A DNA stretch of 64,000 nucleotides from NCBI RefSeq assembly GCF_002777975.1, contig NZ_NGVS01000006.1:1-64000 (forward strand), in the 5' to 3' direction. Under the pieces are notes generated by a model. That model was not told where the DNA came from. It saw only the letters and a program-made list of their open reading frames with translations, and ran no database searches. Below, piece after piece: positions 9,373-18,494 of this stretch; positions within the stretch are counted from its first letter, which is position 1, and every line of letters begins with the position of its first letter. The position numbers and the translations under genes are program-made. Origin of the DNA: Shewanella carassii. Lineage in GTDB: Bacteria; Pseudomonadota; Gammaproteobacteria; Enterobacterales; Shewanellaceae.

Positions 9373-9389
9373 TTGGCGTGAATTTTGCT
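9373..9389 (+). promoter_or_regulatory. sigma-54 promoter of the fliK-flhB operon
   Basis: TTGGCGTGAATTTTGCT matches the sigma-54 consensus at 15 of 17 positions, including the GG/GC dinucleotides. It lies in the fliJ-fliK gap, so fliK through flhB can be expressed separately from fliE-J. Confidence 0.8.
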
Positions 9390-9462
9390 TTATTTTAAGT
9401 AGAGACAATTATTCTGAGCTGGCCCGGTTTTGCCTGAGTGGGTCAGTATGCTGGAGGAAGGC

Positions 9463-10950
9463 ATGCAGCAGTTATCCAATATCTTTATCGGTGGTGCCAG
9501 CAGTAAGGAAGTTACTGCCAAAGATGCATTGCAACCATCTGATAATGAGGCATTTCTTTCCGAGTTCCAACATGCAAAAGCTAAGTTTTCGCTCGAGCCT
9601 CAAGGTCCCAAGCGGGAATTCTCTGAACCGCGCCTCACTGCGGATAATGCGGAAGAAGAGGCCCTGGTCGATGTGTCATTGATCTTAGGTCAGATTGCCA
9701 TGGGCAAAAAGTTGCCGGTAGACGCAGACAGTGAAGCCTCTTTGTCGGAGGCCGCTGGCCTGCAGGAACAGATTGCTGCCCTGACGGGGCTTGATGAAGA
9801 TGAATTCAACGCCCTATCCCCAGAGGAACAAGCTGAGTTGTTAGCGACCTTGAAATTGGCGCAGGAATCGACCAGTGATGGTTTGGAGGGGGCCCTTGAT
9901 AAAGAGGGAGATAGCGAAGCTGCAGAGTCAGATACGCTTGAGCCGATGCTTGATGAAACGAGTCAAGGTGCCGACACACAGAACCCATCTTTGTTTGCTG
10001 CCGATAAGGCCAGCGCTAAGACGAACAACGCCGGTCCATTGGAAAGCCCTGAACAACAGATGGGGTGGCCAGATGGCGGCAAGCCTGTAACAAAGGCGGC
10101 GCCCCTTGATGGTATGGCGGCATTGGCTCGAGAGGGAAATCTCAATACTGATGGTGGTAAGAGTGACAATATCTTGGCGCCTTCGGCCGTTGTTGATAAG
10201 GCCAAACTGGATGCCTCCGGCAAATTGGGGACGGAGGTCGCCGCCGCAGCCACCACTGCCAGTGCTGATAGCCAGGGTGACAAAACGGCCACCAAAGAGG
10301 TCCTCGCCAGTTTGTTGAAGACCGAGATGAAAGGTGCTCAGGTGGGCACAGAGGTGCGCAGCCCTGTCAGTGATGCTATACATCAGGCACTCAAGGGCGA
10401 TGCCGCTTCGACACAAACAGATATCAGTCCATTCCAACAACAGCTGCATCAACAAGGATTACAACCTGCGCAGCGTGGCGAGATGGCCCAGTTTCAGTTG
10501 TCTTTGAGACAGGGGATGGAACAGTCAGTGCAGACCGCCGATATGGTGCAACGTTTTGCCCCTGTGATGCGGCAGCAGTTGATTGCCATGGTCAGCAATG
10601 GGGTGCAGCAAGCCGAAATTCGTCTCGACCCTCCGGAACTTGGAGCCATGATGGTTAGGGTTCAGGTGCACGGTGATCAGACTCAAGTTCAGTTCCACGT
10701 CACTCAAGCGCAAACTCGAGATATGTTGGAACAGGCGATGCCCAGACTGAGGGAAATGCTGCAGGAACAAGGAATGAATCTGGCCGATAGCCATATCTCT
10801 CAGGGGGGGCGCGAGCAGGGTGAGCCGCAAGGTGGTAATGGCGGTGGCTTTGCTCAAGATGGCGTAGAAGGTGAAATTTCCGCCGAAGAAACAACACAAA
10901 GCGCAAATCGCACAACAAGTTATGGCTCGGGTATAGATTATTACGCCTGA
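9463..10950 (+). CDS. fliK: FliK, flagellar hook-length control protein
   Basis: FliK is secreted and measures the hook, then switches export specificity through FlhB. It shows the usual architecture: a long, poorly conserved, Ala/Glu/Ser-rich N-terminal ruler and a compact C-terminal Flg_hook domain (about residues 360-450, AEIRLDPPELGAMMVRVQV). The tail is Gly/Gln-rich. The ATG at 9463 is preferred because GGAGGAAG lies five bases upstream; an ATG at 9448 and a TTG at 9430 are in-frame alternatives. From 9463 the product is 495 residues. Confidence 0.92.
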   Translation: MQQLSNIFIGGASSKEVTAKDALQPSDNEAFLSEFQHAKAKFSLEPQGPKREFSEPRLTADNAEEEALVDVSLILGQIAMGKKLPVDADSEASLSEAAGLQEQIAALTGLDEDEFNALSPEEQAELLATLKLAQESTSDGLEGALDKEGDSEAAESDTLEPMLDETSQGADTQNPSLFAADKASAKTNNAGPLESPEQQMGWPDGGKPVTKAAPLDGMAALAREGNLNTDGGKSDNILAPSAVVDKAKLDASGKLGTEVAAAATTASADSQGDKTATKEVLASLLKTEMKGAQVGTEVRSPVSDAIHQALKGDAASTQTDISPFQQQLHQQGLQPAQRGEMAQFQLSLRQGMEQSVQTADMVQRFAPVMRQQLIAMVSNGVQQAEIRLDPPELGAMMVRVQVHGDQTQVQFHVTQAQTRDMLEQAMPRLREMLQEQGMNLADSHISQGGREQGEPQGGNGGGFAQDGVEGEISAEETTQSANRTTSYGSGIDYYA

Positions 10951-11016
10951 ACAGGTAACCTATAGGGATGGCATTTTTCCGCGGGCAGTGCGGTAGATTA
11001 AGGGATAGGACAAAAC

Positions 11017-11541
11017 ATGGCAGAACAAGAAGAGCTTGAACTGCAAGAGGCGCAGGCGCCCAAAAGTAAAAAGAAACTCTTTATCTTCGGTGGCATAGGT
11101 TTCGCGGTCTTGCTGTTGGTTGGTGTTGGCCTGTGGTTTTTTCTGGGCAGTTCAGATGAAGCGGTTACTCAGGAAGAGAGTAGTGAGACACAAACCGAGG
11201 AAGTGCAGGCCAATAATAGTCGAGAAGCTTTTTATGTGGCCATGCCAAGACCATTTCTGTTCAATCTGCCGGGAGCCAACCGTTCCAGGCTGGTAGAGAT
11301 CAAGGTACAACTCATGGTGCGAGGGAGTGATGATGACGTCACGCTCAAGAAGCATATTCCCTTGATTGAAGATGCACTGCTGACTACCTTCAGCGGCGCC
11401 GATGTTGAAAAGCTCAGCAGCCAGGCGGGTAAAGATGAACTCAGGCAGTTGGCGCTGCTCAATGTACAAAATACACTGCAACCGGTTACCGGCCGTAAAG
11501 TCGTTGAAAAAGTGTTATTTACCGGCTTTGTGATGCAGTAA
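11017..11541 (+). CDS. fliL: FliL, stator-associated membrane protein
   Basis: FliL is a single-pass inner-membrane protein that surrounds and supports the stator. The 174-residue product has a short cytoplasmic N-terminus, one transmembrane helix at about residues 20-45 (LFIFGGIGFAVLLLVGVGLW) and a periplasmic stomatin-like domain. The C-terminal motif (RKVVEKVLFTGFVMQ) is typical. Position before fliM matches other polar flagellar operons. Confidence 0.95.
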   Translation: MAEQEELELQEAQAPKSKKKLFIFGGIGFAVLLLVGVGLWFFLGSSDEAVTQEESSETQTEEVQANNSREAFYVAMPRPFLFNLPGANRSRLVEIKVQLMVRGSDDDVTLKKHIPLIEDALLTTFSGADVEKLSSQAGKDELRQLALLNVQNTLQPVTGRKVVEKVLFTGFVMQ

Positions 11542-11568
11542 CAGGGACTAAGAGGCGAAGGCAATATC

Positions 11569-12597
11569 GTGAGTGATTTATTAAGCCAAGACGAAATTGA
11601 TGCGCTGCTTCATGGTGTGGATGACGTCGAAGAAGAGGATACGGAGGAGTCGGCATTTGAGGCTCAATCCTATGACTTTTCGTCTCAGGATCGTATCGTT
11701 CGTGGTCGAATGCCGACTCTGGAAATCGTCAACGAACGTTTTGCCCGTCACCTGCGGATCAGCATGTTCAACATGATGCGCCGGGCTGCAGAAGTCTCGA
11801 TTAATGGCGTACAAATGCTCAAGTTTGGCGAGTATGTGCATACTCTGTTTGTGCCTACCAGTTTGAATATGGTGCGCTTTAGTCCGCTCAAGGGTACGGC
11901 GCTGATCACCATGGAAGCCAGATTGGTATTTATTCTGGTGGACAATTTCTTTGGTGGTGATGGCCGTTTTCACGCCAAGATTGAGGGGCGGGAGTTTACT
12001 CCGACAGAGCGGCGCATAGTGCAGTTGCTGTTGAAGATTATCTTTGAAGATTACAAAGATGCCTGGGCGCCGGTGATGGATGTTGAGTTCGACTATCTGG
12101 ACTCGGAAGTTAACCCGGCGATGGCCAATATTGTCAGCCCGACCGAAGTGGTGGTGGTCAACTCTTTCCATATTGAAGTGGATGGCGGTGGTGGCGATTT
12201 CCACATCACCATGCCTTACTCCATGATAGAACCCATTCGTGAACTGCTGGATGCCGGGGTTCAAAGCGACAAACAAGATACCGATATGCGTTGGTCTCAG
12301 GCGCTGAAAGACGAGATCATGGACGTTGAGGTCGGGTTCGATGCACGCCTTGTTGAAAAACAGATAACACTGAGAGACGTGATGGAATTCAAGGCCGGTG
12401 ATGTGATCCCGGTTGAATTGCCAGAGCATATCGTTATGAAGATAGAAGACTTGCCCACTTACAGATGTAAACTGGGGCGGGTCAGGGAAAATCTGGCGCT
12501 GAAGATCTGTGACAAGATTCCGCGTCCGGAAACGGTCAAGACCGAACTGCAGCTGGTAACCCGTAAGGGTAAATCCAAGGATATCTCGGAAATATAA
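11569..12597 (+). CDS. fliM: FliM, flagellar switch protein
   Basis: FliM is the C-ring component that receives phosphorylated CheY. The 342-residue product begins with the conserved CheY-binding peptide (LSQDEIDALLHG). The middle CheC-like domain and a C-terminal SpoA domain (PVELPEHIVMKIEDLPTYR) follow. The start is GTG at 11569, 27 bases after fliL. Confidence 0.97.
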   Translation: MSDLLSQDEIDALLHGVDDVEEEDTEESAFEAQSYDFSSQDRIVRGRMPTLEIVNERFARHLRISMFNMMRRAAEVSINGVQMLKFGEYVHTLFVPTSLNMVRFSPLKGTALITMEARLVFILVDNFFGGDGRFHAKIEGREFTPTERRIVQLLLKIIFEDYKDAWAPVMDVEFDYLDSEVNPAMANIVSPTEVVVVNSFHIEVDGGGGDFHITMPYSMIEPIRELLDAGVQSDKQDTDMRWSQALKDEIMDVEVGFDARLVEKQITLRDVMEFKAGDVIPVELPEHIVMKIEDLPTYRCKLGRVRENLALKICDKIPRPETVKTELQLVTRKGKSKDISEI

Positions 12598-12608
12598 GGT
12601 GATAGAGA

Positions 12609-12989
12609 ATGAGTACTGAAGAGATGGACGATTGGGCTGCCGCCATGGCCGAACAGGCAGAAGAAGAGGCCAAGGCGGTTGATTTGGATGAGCTGAAAAG
12701 CGATGCCAGACCCTTGTCCGAAGAGGAAGCCGCTAAATTGGATACCATTTTGGATATCCCGGTGACTATCTCTATGGAGGTGGGACGCAGTTTTATCAGC
12801 ATCCGCAACCTATTGCAGCTCAACCAGGGCTCGGTAGTGGAGCTGGATAGGGTTGCCGGTGAACCTCTGGATGTGATGGTCAATGGCACCTTGATTGCCC
12901 ACGGTGAAGTGGTGGTGGTCAACGACAAGTTCGGTATCCGTCTGACGGATGTCATCAGCCAGACCGAACGTATCAAGAAACTGAAATAA
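12609..12989 (+). CDS. fliN: FliN, flagellar switch protein
   Basis: FliN is the lower C-ring protein that also binds FliH to dock export cargo. The 126-residue product has an acidic N-terminal extension (WAAAMAEQAEEEAKAVDLDE) and the SpoA domain (LDIPVTISMEVGRSFISIRN, then GEVVVVNDKFGIRLTDVIS). It lies 11 bases after fliM. Confidence 0.97.
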   Translation: MSTEEMDDWAAAMAEQAEEEAKAVDLDELKSDARPLSEEEAAKLDTILDIPVTISMEVGRSFISIRNLLQLNQGSVVELDRVAGEPLDVMVNGTLIAHGEVVVVNDKFGIRLTDVISQTERIKKLK

Positions 12990-12993
12990 GCCG

Positions 12994-13359
12994 GTGCCCA
13001 TGACACAAACAACGACCCAGGCGGCAACCGCCTTGACTCACGATGGCGGTAACGGCCTGGCGACCATGGCCAGTATGATGGGCGGACTTATCCTGGTGCT
13101 GGCACTGATTTTTGTGCTGGCTTATCTGGTGAAACGTCTCAATCTTGTTCCCGGCAGCCAATCGGCTATCAAGACGCTGGCGGTTACTCCGCTGGGGCAG
13201 AAAGAGAAGCTGGTATTGGTGGAGCTGGATGGACAGCAATACCTACTGGGGGTTACCGCGGCGCAAGTCTCCCTGGTTGATAAGTTGGAGCGGCCGGTGA
13301 CCATAGACAACGAGAGCTTTGCCGCCAAGCTCAGGCAGGCCAGGGTAAAACCATCATGA
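12994..13359 (+). CDS. fliO: FliO, export gate assembly protein
   Basis: FliO is a small membrane protein that helps assemble the FliP ring. The product has about 120 residues and one transmembrane helix near residues 25-47 ([25 protein letters not shown]). A FliO-type beta-rich cytoplasmic domain follows ([19 protein letters not shown]). GTG at 12994 and ATG at 13000 are both possible starts. The end overlaps fliP by 4 bases. Confidence 0.92.
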   Translation: MPMTQTTTQAATALTHDGGNGLATMASMMGGLILVLALIFVLAYLVKRLNLVPGSQSAIKTLAVTPLGQKEKLVLVELDGQQYLLGVTAAQVSLVDKLERPVTIDNESFAAKLRQARVKPS

Positions 13360-14099
13360 AATATTGGCCAATGCTGCTGTTGCCTCTGATGTTACTGCCG
13401 GGCTTGGCCCAGGCTCAGGATGCGCTGTTTCCGGCAGTGACAGTGACGACTGGCCCGGATGGCGCGACCCAGTATTCGGTGACCATGCAGATCCTGCTGC
13501 TGATGACCGCCATGAGCTTCTTGCCTGCCATGGTGATCATGCTGACCTCTTTCACCCGTATCATAGTGGTCTTGTCTATCTTGCGGCAGGCTATAGGCCT
13601 GCAACAAACGCCCTCCAATCAGGTTCTTATCGGTATGAGCCTGTTTATGACCTTCTTTATCATGGCGCCTGTGTTTGACCGTATCTATGATGATGCGGTG
13701 CAGCCGTACATGAATGACAGCATGACATTGCAGCAAGCATTCGATGCCGGACAATCGCCGCTGAAAAAATTTATGTTGTCACAAACCCGCACCACGGATC
13801 TCAACTCCTTTATTGAGATCTCCGGTTACCAGAATATCAACAATCCTGAAGATGCTCCTATGACAGTGGTGATCCCGGCCTTTATCACCAGTGAACTCAA
13901 GACAGCATTTCAGATAGGTTTCATGCTGTTCGTGCCGTTTCTGGTGTTGGACTTGGTGGTGGCCAGTATTCTGATGGCCATGGGTATGATGATGTTGTCT
14001 CCCATGATTGTTTCCTTACCGTTTAAGATCATGCTGTTTGTACTGGTCGATGGCTGGACCCTGGTGATGGGCACGCTCGCCGGCAGCTTCGGTTTATAG
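13356..14099 (+). CDS. fliP: FliP, export gate protein
   Basis: FliP forms the core of the type III export gate together with FliQ and FliR. The 247-residue product has a cleavable signal peptide ([15 protein letters not shown]) and hydrophobic helices with family motifs ([20 protein letters not shown], then [19 protein letters not shown]). It sits in the conserved fliO-P-Q-R order. Confidence 0.97.
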   Translation: MKYWPMLLLPLMLLPGLAQAQDALFPAVTVTTGPDGATQYSVTMQILLLMTAMSFLPAMVIMLTSFTRIIVVLSILRQAIGLQQTPSNQVLIGMSLFMTFFIMAPVFDRIYDDAVQPYMNDSMTLQQAFDAGQSPLKKFMLSQTRTTDLNSFIEISGYQNINNPEDAPMTVVIPAFITSELKTAFQIGFMLFVPFLVLDLVVASILMAMGMMMLSPMIVSLPFKIMLFVLVDGWTLVMGTLAGSFGL

Positions 14100-14108
14100 G
14101 AGGTGTAG

Positions 14109-14378
14109 ATGACCCCCGAATCACTGATCGACATTTTCCGCGAAGCCTTGGCGGTGATCGTGATGATGGTTTCGGCCATAGTGGTACCCGGGTTGATCAT
14201 CGGCTTGATTGTGGCTGTGTTCCAAGCGGCCACCTCCATTAACGAACAGACTCTGAGTTTTTTGCCCCGGCTATTGATGACCTTGTTCGCACTGATGTTT
14301 ATCGGTCACTGGCTGGTGCGCACCATGATGGATTTCTTTATCGAGATGGTTCACAGGATCCCGCAAGTGGTGGGCTGA
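14109..14378 (+). CDS. fliQ: FliQ, export gate protein
   Basis: This 89-residue protein has two transmembrane helices and the family signature VVPGLIIGLIVAVFQAATSI followed by NEQTLSFLPRL. It packs around the FliPR core of the export gate. An AGGAGGTG ribosome site precedes the ATG. Confidence 0.96.
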   Translation: MTPESLIDIFREALAVIVMMVSAIVVPGLIIGLIVAVFQAATSINEQTLSFLPRLLMTLFALMFIGHWLVRTMMDFFIEMVHRIPQVVG

Positions 14379-14381
14379 GCC

Positions 14382-15179
14382 ATGGAGATACTGTTCGACA
14401 GCATCCAACAGACTCTGGCCGCTTACCTCTGGCCATTGTTTCGAGTGGCCAGCATGTTAATGGTGATGGCGGTTTTCGGCGCCAATACCACGCCGGCCAG
14501 AGTGCGTTTACTGCTGGCACTGGCCTTGACTGTCGCCATAGCGCCTGTCTTGCCACCTATGCCAGAGGTGGAGCTATTCTCCCTGGCAGCGGTTTTTATT
14601 ACGACTCAACAAGTTCTTATCGGCACAGCCATGGGATTTGTCACCTTGCTTATCATGCAAACCTTTGTGTTGACCGGGCAAATAATCGGCATGCAGACCA
14701 GCTTGGGTTTTGCCTCTATGGTGGATCCCAGCTCAGGGCAGCAGACGCCCGTGATAGGTAACTTCTTTTTGCTGCTGACCACCATGATCTTTCTGGCGAT
14801 TGATGGTCACTTGGTGATGATACGCATGCTGGTGACAAGCTTTGAAACTTTGCCGGTATCCAATGAAGGGATCAAAATCGCCAACTATCGCACCCTGGCC
14901 GAGTGGGGCAGTTATATGTTCGGCGCCGCGTTGACCATGTCTATCTCGGCCATTGTGGCACTGCTTACCGTTAACCTCTCTTTCGGGGTGATGACCCGGG
15001 CGGCGCCCCAACTGAATATTTTTGCCATAGGTTTTCCTGTCACCATGATAGGTGGCCTGATTATTCTCTGGCTGACACTGGGGCCTGTGATGGCTCACTT
15101 CGACGAAGTTTGGCATGCGGCGCAGCTGCTGCTGTGTGACATGCTGGAACTGACCTGTAATCTGGATGGAGTCCCCTGA
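14382..15179 (+). CDS. fliR: FliR, export gate protein
   Basis: FliR is a 265-residue polytopic inner-membrane protein that completes the FliPQR gate. Hydrophobic helices fill most of the sequence, with the family region LTGQIIGMQTSLGFASMVDP in the middle. The stop shares bases with the flhB start (TGATGG at 15177-15182), which indicates translational coupling. Confidence 0.95.
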   Translation: MEILFDSIQQTLAAYLWPLFRVASMLMVMAVFGANTTPARVRLLLALALTVAIAPVLPPMPEVELFSLAAVFITTQQVLIGTAMGFVTLLIMQTFVLTGQIIGMQTSLGFASMVDPSSGQQTPVIGNFFLLLTTMIFLAIDGHLVMIRMLVTSFETLPVSNEGIKIANYRTLAEWGSYMFGAALTMSISAIVALLTVNLSFGVMTRAAPQLNIFAIGFPVTMIGGLIILWLTLGPVMAHFDEVWHAAQLLLCDMLELTCNLDGVP

Positions 15180-16315
15180 TGGCAGAGAACGAAGACGGGC
15201 AGGAAAAAAGCGAGGAGGCGACCTCCAGGCGCTTGCAACAGGCCAGAGAGAAGGGGCAGGTTGCAAGGTCAAAAGAGTTGGGCACTTCGGCGGTATTGTT
15301 GGCCGCAGCCCTGGGTTTTGCCATGCTTGGACCAAGTCTGGCCGCCAGTCTTGCCAACGTCATGAGCCGCATTTTTTCCATGCAGCGGGATCAGATATTC
15401 GATACCAACAGCATGTTCAATGTCTGGGGGATAGTTGCCGCCGAGCTGGGTTGGCCTATGGCCGGTTTTATTCTGTTTCTCGGTTTCGTGGCCTTTGTCG
15501 GTAATATTGTTCTTGGCGGTATCAGTTTTTCGACCCAGGCATTTATGCCCAAAGGCAGTAAAATGAACCCGTTAACCGGCTTTAAGCGGATGTTCGGGGT
15601 ACAGGCGCTGGTGGAGTTGGCCAAGGGGATAGCCAAGTTTTCCGTGGTAGCGCTGTCAGCCTATCTGCTGCTGAGCTTCTACTTTGATGACATCTTAAGG
15701 TTGTCGCAGGATCACCTGCCGGGCAATATTCGTCATGCTTTGGATCTCCTAGTGTGGATCTTTATTCTGCTCTGTGCTTCCACCTTAGTGATAGTGGTGA
15801 TCGATGTGCCGTTCCAGATCTGGAATCACGCCAAACAACTGCGGATGACCAAACAGGAAGTCAAAGACGAGTACAAAGACACCGAGGGTAAGCCCGAGGT
15901 CAAGGGGCGTATTCGTCAGTTACAGAGGGAGATGGCTCAGCGGCGAATGATGAGCGAAGTGCCCAATGCCGATGTGATAGTGGTTAACCCAGAACACTTT
16001 GCAGTGGCGATAAAATACGATGTCGACAAGTCACCGGCGCCTTTCGTGCTGGCTAAAGGCGTCGATGATGTGGCCTTTAAAATTCGTGAAATCGCCAGAG
16101 AACACCAAGTGGCAATCGTATCGGCTCCACCTCTGGCTCGGGCGATTTACCATACCACCAAGCTCAATCAGCAGATCCCGGAGGGTCTGTTTACCGCAGT
16201 GGCCCAGGTTCTCGCCTATGTATTTCAGCTCAGGCAATATCAGAAAGGCAAGGGCACCCGGCCTAAACCTATTCCACTCAATCAACCCATTCCTGATGAG
16301 TATAAACGCTACTAA
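15179..16315 (+). CDS. flhB: FlhB, export specificity switch protein
   Basis: FlhB is an inner-membrane protein whose cytoplasmic domain cleaves itself and switches export from rod/hook to filament substrates. The 378-residue product has four hydrophobic helices in its first 210 residues. The cytoplasmic domain carries the self-cleavage motif as NPEH at about residue 270 (VVNPEHFAVAIKYD) instead of the more common NPTH; the essential Asn-Pro is kept. It is the last gene of the fliK operon. Confidence 0.96.
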   Translation: MAENEDGQEKSEEATSRRLQQAREKGQVARSKELGTSAVLLAAALGFAMLGPSLAASLANVMSRIFSMQRDQIFDTNSMFNVWGIVAAELGWPMAGFILFLGFVAFVGNIVLGGISFSTQAFMPKGSKMNPLTGFKRMFGVQALVELAKGIAKFSVVALSAYLLLSFYFDDILRLSQDHLPGNIRHALDLLVWIFILLCASTLVIVVIDVPFQIWNHAKQLRMTKQEVKDEYKDTEGKPEVKGRIRQLQREMAQRRMMSEVPNADVIVVNPEHFAVAIKYDVDKSPAPFVLAKGVDDVAFKIREIAREHQVAIVSAPPLARAIYHTTKLNQQIPEGLFTAVAQVLAYVFQLRQYQKGKGTRPKPIPLNQPIPDEYKRY

Positions 16316-16327
16316 ATCATGTTTAAA

Positions 16328-16344
16328 TTGGCGTGATATTTGCT
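16328..16344 (+). promoter_or_regulatory. sigma-54 promoter of the flhA-fliA-che operon
   Basis: TTGGCGTGATATTTGCT matches the sigma-54 consensus at 15 of 17 positions. It is nearly the same as the fliK promoter (TTGGCGTGAATTTTGCT). It sits in the only gap between flhB and flhA, 39 bases before the flhA ATG. Confidence 0.8.
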
Positions 16345-16382
16345 TAATCAGAGCAAAGTGTCAAACTTCAGGCTAATAGTGA

Positions 16383-18488
16383 ATGGATGTTAAAGCAACG
16401 CTCGGGCAACTGAGGCAAGTAAAACCGGCAAACTTCAAGGGCGTGGGTACGCCGCTTTTGGTGCTGGCAACGCTGGCCATGATAGTGTTGCCTATGCCGG
16501 CCTTTCTGTTGGATATCCTGTTTTCTTTTAATATTGCCCTGGCGTTGGTGGTGCTACTGGTGGCCGTTTACACCAAAAGACCACTGGATTTTGCTGCTTT
16601 CCCAACAGTGTTGCTGGTTGCCACCCTGCTTAGACTGGCGCTTAACGTTGCCTCGACTCGGGTCGTTTTGTTAGAAGGTCACAACGGCGGTGATGCCGCC
16701 GGTAAAGTGATTGAGGCCTTCGGCTCTGTGGTGATCGGCGGTAACTATGCCGTGGGTCTGGTGGTGTTCCTCATTCTGATTATCATCAACTTCGCCGTGG
16801 TTACCAAGGGTGCCGGGCGTATCTCTGAAGTCAGTGCTCGCTTTACCTTGGATGCCATGCCGGGTAAACAGATGGCGATTGATGCTGACCTCAACGCCGG
16901 GATCCTCAATCAGGAGCAGGCCAGGGTTCGTCGCGAAGAGGTTACTCGCGAGGCCGACTTCTACGGCTCTATGGACGGTGCCTCCAAATTTGTGAAAGGG
17001 GACGCGATTGCCGGTATTTTGATCCTGGTGATCAATATTCTCGGTGGTTTCATCATAGGGATAGTCCAGCACGGGTTGAGTTTTTCCCAAGCGGTAGAGA
17101 TCTATACCCTGCTGACCATAGGTGACGGTTTGGTGGCGCAGATCCCTGGACTATTGTTGTCCATCGCTGCTGCATTGATGGTGACCCGGCAGAATGAATC
17201 CGGCGATATGGGACAACAAGTCGTGCAGCAGATGTTCGACAATCCTAAATCCTTGATGATTGCCTCTGCGGTACTCTTTGTGATGGGTATAGTACCAGGC
17301 ATGCCACATCTGGCGTTTTTGACGTTCGCCTTGCTGACTGCTGTGGGCGCCTTCTTTATCTACAAACGAAACGAAAAGAACAAACAGCAAGCGCTGGAGC
17401 TCGCCAAGAAAGGACCTACCGAGAAGAGTATCAATGAGCCCAAAGAACTCAGTTGGGATGATGTTCGTCACGTGGACACCATCGGCTTGGAAGTGGGCTA
17501 TCGCCTTATTCCTTTGGTGGATAAAGGTCAGGGCGGTGAGCTTCTTGGACGCATCAAAGGGGTGCGTAAGAAGCTGTCTCAGGAGCTGGGTTTCCTGGTG
17601 CCAGCGGTGCATATCCGCGATAACCTTGACCTTTCTCCCAATGCCTATCGTATCTCCTTGATGGGGGTGGCAAGTGGTGAAGCCGAAGTGCGCCATGATT
17701 GCGAACTGGCGATCAACCCAGGGCAAGTGTTCGGTAAGTTGGATGGTATCGAAACCAAAGATCCGGCCTTTGGTCTGGATGCGGTGTGGATTGCACCAGA
17801 GCTCAGAGAACACGCCCAGACGCTGGGGTATACGGTTGTCGATGCCGCCACTGTTGTGGCTACTCATCTGAGCCAACTTCTGACCAACAACGCCTCCAAA
17901 CTGCTGGGCTATGAAGAGGTGCAACAGCTGCTGGATATGTTGGCCAAGCATTCACCCAAGTTGGTGGATGGCTTTATTCCCGATGTGATGACCTTGGGTA
18001 ATGTGGTCAAGGTGATGCAGAACCTACTCAATGAAGGGGTATCGATTCGGGATCTGCGCACCATAGTCCAGACGTTGCTGGAGTATGGGCCAAAGAGTAA
18101 TGATACCGAGGTGTTGACTGCCGCGGTGCGTATTGCCCTCAAGCGCATGATAGTGCAAGAGATCGCTGGACCTGAGCCGGAAATTCCCGTCATTACTTTG
18201 GCGCCAGAGTTGGAACAGATGTTGCATCAGTCTATGCAAGCGACAGGTGGTGAGGGACCCAATATTGAGCCGGGATTGGCGGAACGTATGCAACAGTCAC
18301 TGGCCGGTGCGGCCCAGAAGCAAGAAATGGTCGGTCAGCCCGCAATATTGCTGACATCCGGTATGCTGCGTTCTACACTGTCACGTTTTGTTAAGCACAC
18401 TATTCCTAATCTGCGGGTGATCTCTTATCAGGAGGTACCGGACGAGAAGCAGATACGTATAGTGTCAGCCGTAGGCCAACAGGGGTAA
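16383..18488 (+). CDS. flhA: FlhA, export gate protein
   Basis: FlhA is the large ring-forming export gate protein that binds chaperone-substrate complexes and uses the proton gradient. The 701-residue product has about eight transmembrane helices in the first 330 residues. The conserved loop is present (AGRISEVSARFTLDAMPGKQ, then MAIDADLNAG). A large cytoplasmic domain follows, containing the LRTIVQTLLEYGPKSND region. Length is standard. Confidence 0.97.
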   Translation: MDVKATLGQLRQVKPANFKGVGTPLLVLATLAMIVLPMPAFLLDILFSFNIALALVVLLVAVYTKRPLDFAAFPTVLLVATLLRLALNVASTRVVLLEGHNGGDAAGKVIEAFGSVVIGGNYAVGLVVFLILIIINFAVVTKGAGRISEVSARFTLDAMPGKQMAIDADLNAGILNQEQARVRREEVTREADFYGSMDGASKFVKGDAIAGILILVINILGGFIIGIVQHGLSFSQAVEIYTLLTIGDGLVAQIPGLLLSIAAALMVTRQNESGDMGQQVVQQMFDNPKSLMIASAVLFVMGIVPGMPHLAFLTFALLTAVGAFFIYKRNEKNKQQALELAKKGPTEKSINEPKELSWDDVRHVDTIGLEVGYRLIPLVDKGQGGELLGRIKGVRKKLSQELGFLVPAVHIRDNLDLSPNAYRISLMGVASGEAEVRHDCELAINPGQVFGKLDGIETKDPAFGLDAVWIAPELREHAQTLGYTVVDAATVVATHLSQLLTNNASKLLGYEEVQQLLDMLAKHSPKLVDGFIPDVMTLGNVVKVMQNLLNEGVSIRDLRTIVQTLLEYGPKSNDTEVLTAAVRIALKRMIVQEIAGPEPEIPVITLAPELEQMLHQSMQATGGEGPNIEPGLAERMQQSLAGAAQKQEMVGQPAILLTSGMLRSTLSRFVKHTIPNLRVISYQEVPDEKQIRIVSAVGQQG

Positions 18489-18494
18489 CCTAAA

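Noticed and set aside
10970..10990. GGCA-rich stretch before fliL as a sigma-54 promoter
   Set aside because: The -12 element is missing at the required spacing.
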